NCBI GenBank assembly: GCA_964057225.1
Contig: OZ059897.1
Coordinates: forward strand, 16,616,001-16,680,000
Source: Auanema rhodensis
Taxonomy: Eukaryota; Nematoda; Chromadorea; Rhabditida; Rhabditidae
Length of the DNA: 64,000 bases
Direction: 5' to 3'
The notes beneath the pieces were generated by a model. That model made no database searches and was not told the origin of the DNA. It worked only from the letters and a program-made list of their open reading frames with translations. The first letter of the stretch is position 1. Each line of letters starts with the position of its first letter. Made by a program: the position numbers and the translations under genes. This document shows positions 9,501 to 15,315 of this stretch, piece by piece.

Positions 9501-10061
9501 AGACTTCATAGAACTTTGGAAGAAGCTCTCTCTTCATTCGTGAATGAACAACAAACTAACTGGGATATACACCTACCCAAAGTTATGTTTGCGATCAATA
9601 CGTTACCAAACTCATCAACATCTATTAGTCCATATGTTGTATTATTTGGTCGGGATGCAAGACTTCCTATTGACCATCAATTGCCTGGAAACAATCTTCA
9701 AACTGAAGAACCAGCCAATCCTACAGAAGATTTTGTCAATAGATCGCTAAAACAAAATGAAAGCACATCTAATATAGTGAAAGATAGAATTGAAACATGC
9801 ACAAAGAAGAATGAACAACGGTACAATACACGAAATAGAACACAAAATAAAGAAATTCAGGTTAATGACTTAGTTATGATAAAAGTGAATTCTACTCGAA
9901 ACAAACTAACACCTTCATTCGAAGGGCCTTATTTAGTTACAGCAGTTCAAAGATCTTTCGTCGTGGTTCAAACAGATAAAGGAAAAAGCAGAAGAGTACA
10001 CAAGGACTTCGTCAAACCTTACCAACGGACAACATCTATTCCGGTTATCACAATTTCTTGA
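6528..10061 (+). CDS. pol: Ty3/gypsy Pol polyprotein (protease, RT, RNase H, integrase)
   Basis: 1177 aa, uninterrupted. In order: retropepsin-like protease with Asp-Ser-Gly-Ala-Thr at residues 19-23; reverse transcriptase from about 290 to 480 with YLDD at 450-453; RNase H at about 590-710; integrase zinc finger with His823, His831, Cys861 and Cys864; integrase catalytic Asp895, Asp955 and Glu991 (D-35-E); and a GPY/F-type module at 1133-1135 near the C-terminus. It copies element RNA into DNA and integrates it. The start is the first ATG after the inverted repeat; in a complete element this frame would follow gag, so the true N-terminus is probably missing. All catalytic residues looked for are present, implying a young insertion. 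No chromodomain or envelope region is seen. Confidence 0.95.
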   Translation: MLPFVHIDIEGRGLLALWDSGATVSYIPFSTLAYIGRQYFTKYSKSASTANGSEFRFVGKCKLDVGIAGYQVEHEFLISEDNDCPGQMLLGTDFMRTLEEREIFTTLKLCKGKLIVGNMETPLVKPGCFAYKTTTKTVNIISLSTVTVPPHSTSHISLQTGPELDFDQYALLKPSIGPISIPDAAIGPFPITMVVSNNSSKPIKINKNDHIGSGLIASKEIMNDYVPPEADWEDKLPTFPQHLLDDLNFNSCTLSHKLKKNLITIIKENQTAFFNHDHNIGLFCGPVEHAIPIRSDMDFPKSRSYRVPLGKQEEVERQVKEMLSQGIIENSTATFTSPVVLVKKKDNSFRFVTDFRALNSVTKKQTYSIPHIPDIIDLAAEAQFFSNFDLISGFFQIPLKRSDRHLTAFTTPSGTYQYCRMPMGLCGAPHTFQSAVRYLQSLVRCKLFVYLDDLLIISNSADEHLRDIQEVLKKVTELGLKIKLSKCCFAATEVKFLGFVIGRNGVKPDPAKIQAVSEFPNPSTVTAVRSFLGMTNYFRRFIQNYAGIAEPLYKLTHKDTPFEWKSEHADAFKTLKTLLCTAPVLKPPKADQPFVIESDGSMIAVGTVLLQSAEKNSPLHPIAFASRKLTPAERKYPPIEVEALGLVFALQQFRTYVLGVPTTVITDHRPLTSLMSRKDLIGRLAKYQLMIQDFNIKIEYRPGKLNSVCDALSRYIGNEANDSRPTKPKDKVKPVDAFIAHITTISSIDQLNCEEIRKVQAGVPWIREALSQINNDNCPANISDRYEEREGILHAKQAKNYLKPSIILPRNDKITDVVIKFFHEDSKIGAHLGINKTTDAIRRRFFWTNMVPQITEFINRCTKCASRKSNPHQSYIQPMGRFVIPEKPFDRIHVDILGPLPRTNDGHRYILSIQDAFSKWGTTCPLITQTATEITKAFVIRFVFIYGPPMSMITDNGSSFLSSEFQAMCKQFGIKHTTTLPYHKNANGQVERLHRTLEEALSSFVNEQQTNWDIHLPKVMFAINTLPNSSTSISPYVVLFGRDARLPIDHQLPGNNLQTEEPANPTEDFVNRSLKQNESTSNIVKDRIETCTKKNEQRYNTRNRTQNKEIQVNDLVMIKVNSTRNKLTPSFEGPYLVTAVQRSFVVVQTDKGKSRRVHKDFVKPYQRTTSIPVITIS

Positions 10062-10335
10062 AGGTAGTTTTTTTAACAAAATCAAACTGTTGAATTTTTT
10101 ATTTTATTTTGTGCCATTTCTGATTGTAACACTTCTTTGTTGTTGATTGATTTTCTCTGAGAAGTCTGCTATTGTTTTACAAGGTTTTGTTTTATTACTC
10201 CAACTCTCATCGAGTAGATTTTTTTTTCAACATTCTCTTGTGAATCTTGCTATTTTTTTATGCTTAATCATTACTTGTATTCACCTTATGGACATTAGTC
10301 ATACGGGTTAAACGAGTTTTCATTTTTTTGTACAG
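10062..10335. other. Retroelement non-coding segment between pol and the 3' frame
   Basis: T-rich sequence with no open frame or recognisable motif other than the polypyrimidine tract at its end. Confidence 0.6.
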
Positions 10336-10519
10336 AACGGGCTCGACCTATTCTCAGGGTAACACCGTACCTGTACAACTCAAGAAAATGAACGACTATA
10401 TCACAGTCGAATGGTTTAGAAGCAAAGCTCTCGTTTGCAAGCATTTCACTACTCAAGTGAATGAAATAGAATCTACTCGATACTACATTTCGAATTCAAC
10501 AAACTTGAAGAGACAATAG
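10336..10519 (+). CDS. Short frame downstream of pol, possible spliced accessory ORF
   Basis: About 61 codons open from a splice-acceptor-like TTTTTTTGTACAG (ending at 10335) to a stop at 10517-10519. The frame has balanced, hydrophilic composition, unlike the AT-rich flanks, and its first ATG lies well inside. Some Ty3/gypsy elements carry a third frame here that is expressed by splicing. I see no signal peptide or membrane segment and no family match. Confidence 0.35.
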
Positions 10520-10648
10520 CTAAACTTTCAAATCGTATTGTATACATTTTTTTTTATCCACTACACCATGATTTTTTTTTCCAACATCCAACTATCTTAA
10601 AAAGTGAATTAATTTATTTTGTTTTTGAACGAGGACGTTCAACTTTTT

Positions 10649-10660
10649 AAGGTGGGCGGA
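10649..10660 (+). other. Polypurine tract before the right LTR
   Basis: AAGGTGGGCGGA directly precedes TGTCACAT, the normal arrangement for plus-strand priming in LTR elements. Confidence 0.7.
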
Positions 10661-11041
10661 TGTCACATCTGCAAGCACATGGTAAACATGTGCGCGCTAT
10701 TCAAATAGCGGGAGCCTGAACAAGCCCCGCCTACAACATGGGACACACATGACACTCTTGCTTCTGGTCTAACCCAGATAGGTTGTCTTATAGTCATGTG
10801 AGTCTCATCTCTATATCATCTATATATATACTCTATTTAATACTTTATCATATCTCTTTATATTCTTTCTTAATGTAATTCTTATATTGTATTTTCTTGT
10901 TATCTGATAATGAATCCTTTTCTCTTTAAGTATTTGTCTTAATAAGGAAATCGAAGCGTTCGGGTCTGCCTACCTAAGGAACAAGGTAGAAGTACATATA
11001 TCTTCCGACCATGAAAAGACGGGAAGAAACGATATGTAACG
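10661..11041 (+). repeat. Right (3') LTR, about 381 bp
   Basis: Begins TGTCACAT after the polypurine tract and ends ATGTAACG, so its two ends are imperfect inverted repeats of each other, as in most LTRs. It contains a short hairpin (CGCTATTCAAATAGCG) near 10697 and a TATATATATA stretch near 10822 that could be the core promoter. No second LTR is present, so the 5' boundary is inferred. Confidence 0.75.
10999..11041 (+). repeat. Terminal inverted repeat, right (LTR 3' end)
   Basis: Last 43 bp of the LTR, ending ATATGTAACG; partner of 6470-6512. Confidence 0.95.
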
Positions 11042-11045
11042 AGTG
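11042..11045. repeat. Target-site duplication AGTG, right copy
   Basis: Second copy of the duplicated target; it reads on into ATGCCGAGG of the tRNA. Confidence 0.92.
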
Positions 11046-11081
11046 ATGCCGAGGTCAGCAGTTCGATCCTGCTATGGAGCA
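11042..11081 (+). pseudogene. tRNA-Ile(UAU), copy 39, 3' part, disrupted
   Basis: Starts with the duplicated AGTG, then A38, the 3' half of the anticodon stem, T-arm and acceptor 3' strand. It keeps the B box but lacks the A box. Confidence 0.96.
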
Positions 11082-11166
11082 AAGTTTTGGCTCTGGCTGG
11101 CGCCTAATGTTTTCTTGGTATCTATGAAAAACAGATTGTTCAGAATGTTTTTTGATTGTGTCTATA

Positions 11167-11250
11167 GCTCCATTGGCGCAGTTGGTTAGCGCGTGGTACT
11201 TATAAGTATAAGTGATGCCGAGGTCAGCAGTTCGATCCTGCTATGGAGCA
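11167..11250 (+). tRNA. tRNA-Ile(UAU), copy 40
   Basis: Body as copy 2; TTTT flank. Confidence 0.95.
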
Positions 11251-11335
11251 AAGTTTTGGCTCTGGCTGGCGCCTAATGTTTTCTTGGTATCTATGAAAAA
11301 CAGATTGTTCAGAATGTTTTTTGATTGTGTGTATA

Positions 11336-11419
11336 GCTCCATTGGCGCAGTTGGTTAGCGCGTGGTACCTATAAGTATAAGTGATGCCGAGGTCAGCAGT
11401 TCGATCCTGCTATGGAGCA
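11336..11419 (+). tRNA. tRNA-Ile(UAU), copy 41, anticodon-loop variant
   Basis: T33 is replaced by C (GGTACCTATAAG). U33 is nearly invariant in elongator tRNAs and shapes the anticodon turn, so this copy may be non-functional. Confidence 0.85.
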
Positions 11420-11505
11420 AAGTTTTGGCTCTGGCTGGCGCCTAATGTTTTCTTGGTATCTATGAAAAAACAGATTGTTCAGAATGTTTTTTGATTGGGT
11501 CTATA

Positions 11506-11589
11506 GCTCCATTGGCGCAGTTGGTTAGCGCGTGGTACTTATAAGTATAAGTGATGCCGAGGTCAGCAGTTCGATCCTGCTATGGAGCA
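11506..11589 (+). tRNA. tRNA-Ile(UAU), copy 42
   Basis: Body as copy 2; TTTT flank. Confidence 0.95.
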
Positions 11590-11675
11590 AAGTTTTGGCT
11601 CTGGCTGGCGCCTAATGTTTTCTTGGTATCTATGAAAAAACAGATTGTTCAGAATGTTTTTTGATTGGGTCTATA

Positions 11676-11759
11676 GCTCCATTGGCGCAGTTGGTTAGCG
11701 CGTGGTACTTATAAGTATAAGTGATGCCGAGGTCAGCAGTTCGATCCTGCTATGGAGCA
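11676..11759 (+). tRNA. tRNA-Ile(UAU), copy 43
   Basis: Body as copy 2; the flank reads AAAGTTTAGG, so the adjacent terminator is T3. Confidence 0.94.
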
Positions 11760-11845
11760 AAGTTTAGGCTCTGGCTGGCGCCTAATGTTTTCTTGGTATC
11801 TATGAAAAAACAGATTGTTCAGAATGTTTTTCGATGGTGTCTATA

Positions 11846-11929
11846 GCTCCATTGGCGCAGTTGGTTAGCGCGTGGTACTTATAAGTATAAGTGATGCCGA
11901 GGTCAGCAGTTCGATCCTGCTATGGAGCA
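11846..11929 (+). tRNA. tRNA-Ile(UAU), copy 44
   Basis: Body as copy 2; CGATGGTG 5' flank. Confidence 0.95.
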
Positions 11930-12014
11930 AAGTTTTGGCTCTGGCTGGCGCCTTATGTTTTCTTGGTATCTATGAAAAACAGATTGTTCAGAATGTTTTT
12001 TGATTGTGTCTATA

Positions 12015-12098
12015 GCTCCATTGGCGCAGTTGGTTAGCGCGTGGTACTTATAAGTATAAGTGATGCCGAGGTCAGCAGTTCGATCCTGCTATGGAGCA
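12015..12098 (+). tRNA. tRNA-Ile(UAU), copy 45
   Basis: Body as copy 2; TTTT flank, spacer with CTGATGCC. Confidence 0.95.
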
Positions 12099-12183
12099 AA
12101 GTTTTGGCTCTGGCTGATGCCTTATGTTTTCTTGGTATCTATGAAAAACAGATTGTTCAGAATGTTTTTTGATTGGGTCTATA

Positions 12184-12267
12184 GCTCCATTGGCGCAGTT
12201 GGTTAGCGCGTGGTACTTATAAGTATAAGTGATGCCGAGGTCAGCAGTTCGATCCTGCTATGGAGCA
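12184..12267 (+). tRNA. tRNA-Ile(UAU), copy 46
   Basis: Body as copy 2; TTTT flank. Confidence 0.95.
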
Positions 12268-12353
12268 AAGTTTTGGCTCTGGCTGGCGCCTAATGTTTTC
12301 TTGGTATCTATGAAAAAACAGATTGTTCAGAATGTTTTTTGATTGGGTCTATA

Positions 12354-12437
12354 GCTCCATTGGCGCAGTTGGTTAGCGCGTGGTACTTATAAGTATAAGT
12401 GATGCCGAGGTGAGCAGTTCGATCCTGCTATGGAGCA
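12354..12437 (+). tRNA. tRNA-Ile(UAU), copy 47, C48 variant
   Basis: C48 is G (GAGGTGAGCAG), which would disturb the 15-48 tertiary pair. T3 flank. Confidence 0.9.
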
Positions 12438-12523
12438 AAAATTTGGCTCTGGCTGGCGCCTAATGTTTTCTTGGTATCTATGAAAAAACAGATTGTTCAG
12501 AATGTTTTTTGATTGTGTCTATA

Positions 12524-12607
12524 GCTCCATTGGCGCAGTTGGTTAGCGCGTGGTACTTATAAGTATAAGTGATGCCGAGGTCAGCAGTTCGATCCTGCTA
12601 TGGAGCA
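12524..12607 (+). tRNA. tRNA-Ile(UAU), copy 48
   Basis: Body as copy 2; TTTT flank. Confidence 0.95.
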
Positions 12608-12693
12608 AAGTTTTGGCTCTGGCTGGCGCCTAATGTTTTCTTGGTATCTATGAAAAAACAGATTGTTCAGAATTTTTTTCGATGGTGTCTATA

Positions 12694-12777
12694 GCTCCAT
12701 TGGCGCAGTTGGTTAGCGCGTGGTACTTATAAGTATAAGTGATGCCGAGGTCAGCAGTTCGATCCTGCTATGGAGCA
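12694..12777 (+). tRNA. tRNA-Ile(UAU), copy 49
   Basis: Body as copy 2; GATCTGG-type spacer and CGATGGTG 5' flank. Confidence 0.95.
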
Positions 12778-12861
12778 AAGTTTTGGATCTGGCTGACGCC
12801 TTATCTTTCTTGGTATCTATGAAAAACAGATTGTTCAGAATGTTTTTTGATTGTGTCTATA

Positions 12862-12945
12862 GCTCCATTGGCGCAGTTGGTTAGCGCGTGGTACTTATAA
12901 GTATAAGTGATGCCGAGGTCAGCAGTTCGATCCTGCTATGGAGCA
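12862..12945 (+). tRNA. tRNA-Ile(UAU), copy 50
   Basis: Body as copy 2; first copy with the GTTTTAGCTCCGTTCGG flank. Confidence 0.95.
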
Positions 12946-13031
12946 AAGTTTTAGCTCCGTTCGGCGCCTAATGTTTTCTTGGTATCTATGAAAAAACAGA
13001 TTGTTCAGAATGTTTTTTGATTGTGTCTATA

Positions 13032-13115
13032 GCTCCATTGGCGCAGTTGGTTAGCGCGTGGTACTTATAAGTATAAGTGATGCCGAGGTCAGCAGTTCGA
13101 TCCTGCTATGGAGCA
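13032..13115 (+). tRNA. tRNA-Ile(UAU), copy 51
   Basis: Body as copy 2; TTTT flank. Confidence 0.95.
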
Positions 13116-13201
13116 AAGTTTTGGCTCTGGCTGGCGCCTAATGTTTTCTTGGTATATATGAAAAAACAGATTGTTCAGAATGTTTTTCGATGGTGTCTAT
13201 A

Positions 13202-13285
13202 GCTCCATTGGCGCAGTTGTTTAGCGCGTGGTACTTATAAGTATAAGTGATGCCGAGGTCAGCAGTTCGATCCTGCTATGGAGCA
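13202..13285 (+). tRNA. tRNA-Ile(UAU), copy 52, G19 variant
   Basis: G19 is T (CAGTTGTTTAG), removing half of the conserved GG that docks on the T-loop. Confidence 0.9.
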
Positions 13286-13371
13286 AAGTTTTAGCTCCGT
13301 TCGGCGCCTAATGTTTTCTTGGTATCTATGAAAAAACAGATTGTTCAGAATGTTTTTTGATTGTGTCTATA

Positions 13372-13455
13372 GCTTCATTGGCGCAGTTGGTTAGCGCGTG
13401 GTACTTATAAGTATAAGTGATGCCGAGGTCAGCAGTTCGATCCTGCTATGGAGCA
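13372..13455 (+). tRNA. tRNA-Ile(UAU), copy 53, last copy
   Basis: C4 is T (GCTTCAT), giving a tolerable G-U pair in the acceptor stem. The array ends about 36 bp after this gene. Confidence 0.93.
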
Positions 13456-13549
13456 AAGTTTTAGCTCCGTTCGGCGCCTAATGTTTTCTTGGGTAATTTT
13501 TTATCAAATGAAATTTTTTCTAAATTACCCTTAAAAACACTTTTTTAAG

Positions 13550-13927
13550 ATGGGATATTCGATTCTTCACAACAAGACAAGCCATCTTTCACTGTCTACC
13601 GAAATCATCACTAGTGGTGTGAAGCGAAGATTTCGATATACGGGATCGAGTGGCTCATTCAAAGGAGATAGTGGTGCCGGATGTTGGAACAAAAAGGGGC
13701 AATTAATAGGAATGCAAGTCGAGGTAGAAAAGGTGGGGCACACAAAAGATGACAAAGGACGAACTGCATCTCCTACATGCGGAGGTCGTTGTTGTATCGT
13801 CGCAGTCTATGATGTTCTCGTGGCGATTCGGGTAATATTAATTGTTATTTTCACTCAAACAATTTTTGGATTTTAGGATTTGTTGCCACCGGCCGACTCT
13901 GATGATGAATATGAATGGAACGAATGA
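13550..13927 (+). pseudogene. 3' fragment of a serine-protease-like gene (two exons)
   Basis: Exon 13550-13831 and exon 13877-13927 join in phase 0 across a 45-nt intron (CGG|gtaata ... ttttag|GAT), giving 110 residues. The first exon has Gly-Asp-Ser-Gly-Ala-Gly at about residues 39-44, the active-site serine signature of PA-clan (trypsin-fold) proteases, followed by a strand-like GQLIGMQVEVE. The second exon is a short acidic tail ending at TGA 13925-13927. The catalytic His and Asp regions are absent. The first exon starts right after a TTTTTTAAG acceptor with the tRNA array 58 bp upstream, so the 5' part was probably lost at the array boundary. A small trans-spliced gene starting at ATG 13550 is the alternative. 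Confidence 0.6.
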
Positions 13928-14096
13928 ATTTATTGATCTTCTTTATCGGTTGTTTCTCGCTGCTCATAAAATTTCTTTTTGTATTAAAACATTTTTCTCG
14001 GGTCACAAATTATTCTTTTTGATTTATTGAAAAATTCCCCTTTTTTTTCCTGTCGCGCTCTGAATTCTGTTTAAAAACATTATGTGTGAAATATTA
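13928..14096. other. Spacer before the mariner element
   Basis: AT-rich, no gene seen. It ends in ATATTA, whose last TA is the mariner target duplication. Confidence 0.6.
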
Positions 14097-14123
14097 TGTG
14101 GTTGCATTGTTCCCCTGCCCCCC
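14097..14123 (+). repeat. Mariner terminal inverted repeat, left
   Basis: Starts TGTGGTTGCATTG directly after the TA at 14095-14096. Confidence 0.93.
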
Positions 14124-14184
14124 CCCCCCACCCAACCCCTAAAATAGTAAAAAAAACATATTTAGCGAAAAGTTTTTATTTTTT

Positions 14185-15144
14185 TTAGTATTGTCCTTTC
14201 TTCTGGATCACTTTCTCCCATCTCTGTGTCAAACTTCTGATTCCTTTCCTGAAAAAAACTTTATTTTTTGATTCAAAAAAATTTTTAACAAAGCCTTCAA
14301 CTTCCTCAAAGTTTTTGAAATTTTCACCCCTCAAACTGTGTTCCATAGACCTAAACAGATGGAAATCTCAGCAATGAGGGCGAGCGTTGTCGTGCAACAA
14401 CGCTATACTTCTGTTCCTAAGCTCCTCTCGGGCTTCAATGTTAACACTGAGCCGTCTGAGTTGCTCAGAATAATGTTCTCCATCTATGGTTCTACCGTAA
14501 GGTAAAATCTCATAGAAGAGAACTCCGTTTTCGTTCCAGAAAACGGACAGAAGTGCCTTTTTGGCTGTTTGCGGGTTGGCCCTTGGGGTCATCGGAACCG
14601 ATTCTCCAGGGTTAACCCAATACTTAGCCCTGTTTGGGTTGGAGTAGAGAATCCACTTCTCATCTCCAGTTACCAAACTTTTGAAAAAACCCCTTTTTTG
14701 GCTCAATTTCAGAAGATCTTGAGCCAAAGAAACTCTTGACCTGAGATTACTCTCAGACAACAGATGTGGGGAAAATGGGGAGAGCTTCTGAATTTTCCCT
14801 ATTTTTTTCAACCGTCGAGAGACAGTTGCTTTGTGAACATTCAATTGGTTCCCGATTTGGAGTTGTGTAGCTCCAGGAGTGCAATCGAGAACCTTTTGAA
14901 GGTCACAGTTGCTGAATTTTTCAGCAGCGCCGGGTCTTGGACGATCTTGGAGATCGAACTGGCCAGCTCTAAAGCGGCTAAACCACTTCTTACATGTTGT
15001 ATACGATGGAGAAGAATCTCCGTAAACAACTTTCATTTTTCTGAAGGTTTCTTTGGCAGAGATTCCTTCATTAAAATGATGAAGAAGGGTGTAGCGCATA
15101 AGTGCAAAATCCATAACGAAAATGAGAAACAAAAAAACGTTCAA
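14185..15144 (-). pseudogene. Mariner transposase, internally deleted
   Basis: The minus-strand frame 15144-14368 (258 aa) carries an N-terminal helix-turn-helix region, the VTGDEKW motif (first catalytic Asp) and the HDNARPH motif (second Asp). It then meets a stop at 14370-14368. Directly beyond, in the same frame, a typical mariner C-terminus resumes (starting DFHLFRSM, about 60 codons, stop at 14187-14185). Intact mariner transposases have roughly 30 residues between these parts, including the third catalytic Asp. So a near-precise internal deletion removed the third Asp and left a stop. The natural start is probably the Met at 15114, since the first ten residues are a hydrophobic extension. 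Confidence 0.93.
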
Positions 15145-15288
15145 AGAAAAAATAGTTTTTTCAAATGTAAAGTTTTAAAATTTAAAATTTTTTTATTGTT
15201 ATTATATTTAAAAATATTCAAATTTTTAAATTTTGTATTTATTTTTTTTTAATTTTGTAAAATTAGCATAATATTTAATTTTTCTCAA

Positions 15289-15315
15289 GGGGGGCAGGGG
15301 AACAATGCAACCACC
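15289..15315 (-). repeat. Mariner terminal inverted repeat, right
   Basis: Reverse complement starts GGTGGTTGCATTG; one difference from the left repeat. TA follows at 15316-15317. Confidence 0.93.

Larger units (their letters stand above)
6470..11041 (+). mobile_element. Ty3/gypsy-type retroelement, gag-less, with inverted LTR ends
   Basis: 4572-bp insertion in a tRNA gene, flanked by the duplicated target AGTG. Inside are a pol frame (6528-10061), a short 3' frame, a polypurine tract and a right LTR (10661-11041). There is no left LTR, no primer-binding site and no gag. The first 43 bp are instead an exact reverse complement of the last 43 bp, so both outer ends are the U5 end of the LTR. 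The target duplication shows it integrated as one unit. Domain order protease-RT-RNase H-integrase is that of Ty3/gypsy (Metaviridae). Confidence 0.93.
11042..13491 (+). repeat. Tandem tRNA-Ile(UAU) array, right block
   Basis: Continuation of the same array beyond the retroelement: the 3' part of the split copy, then 14 full genes starting at 11167, 11336, 11506, 11676, 11846, 12015, 12184, 12354, 12524, 12694, 12862, 13032, 13202 and 13372. The spacer of the last copies changes to a TTTTAGCTCCGTTCGGCGCC type. The repeat stops abruptly at about 13491, after TTTTCTTGG, where unrelated sequence starts with GTAATTTTTT. Confidence 0.97.
14097..15315 (-). mobile_element. Mariner-type DNA transposon, defective
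   Basis: 1219 bp bounded by 27-bp inverted repeats with one mismatch (14097-14123 and 15289-15315, core GGTTGCATTGTTCCCC), flanked by TA on both sides, the mariner target. The transposase lies on the minus strand. A run of C (14118-14130) follows the left repeat. Confidence 0.95.

Noticed and set aside
6470-11041. Ginger-type DNA transposon (gypsy-related integrase with inverted repeats)
   Set aside because: Those elements carry an integrase without reverse transcriptase; here protease, RT and RNase H are intact and a polypurine tract plus LTR are present on the right.
1-13491. CRISPR-like look of a regular repeat array
   Set aside because: The 'repeat' is a complete tRNA gene and the spacers are nearly identical to each other; CRISPR spacers are unique.
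14764-15252. 162-codon plus-strand frame over the mariner
   Set aside because: Antisense to the transposase; no known motif, ends in poly-T.
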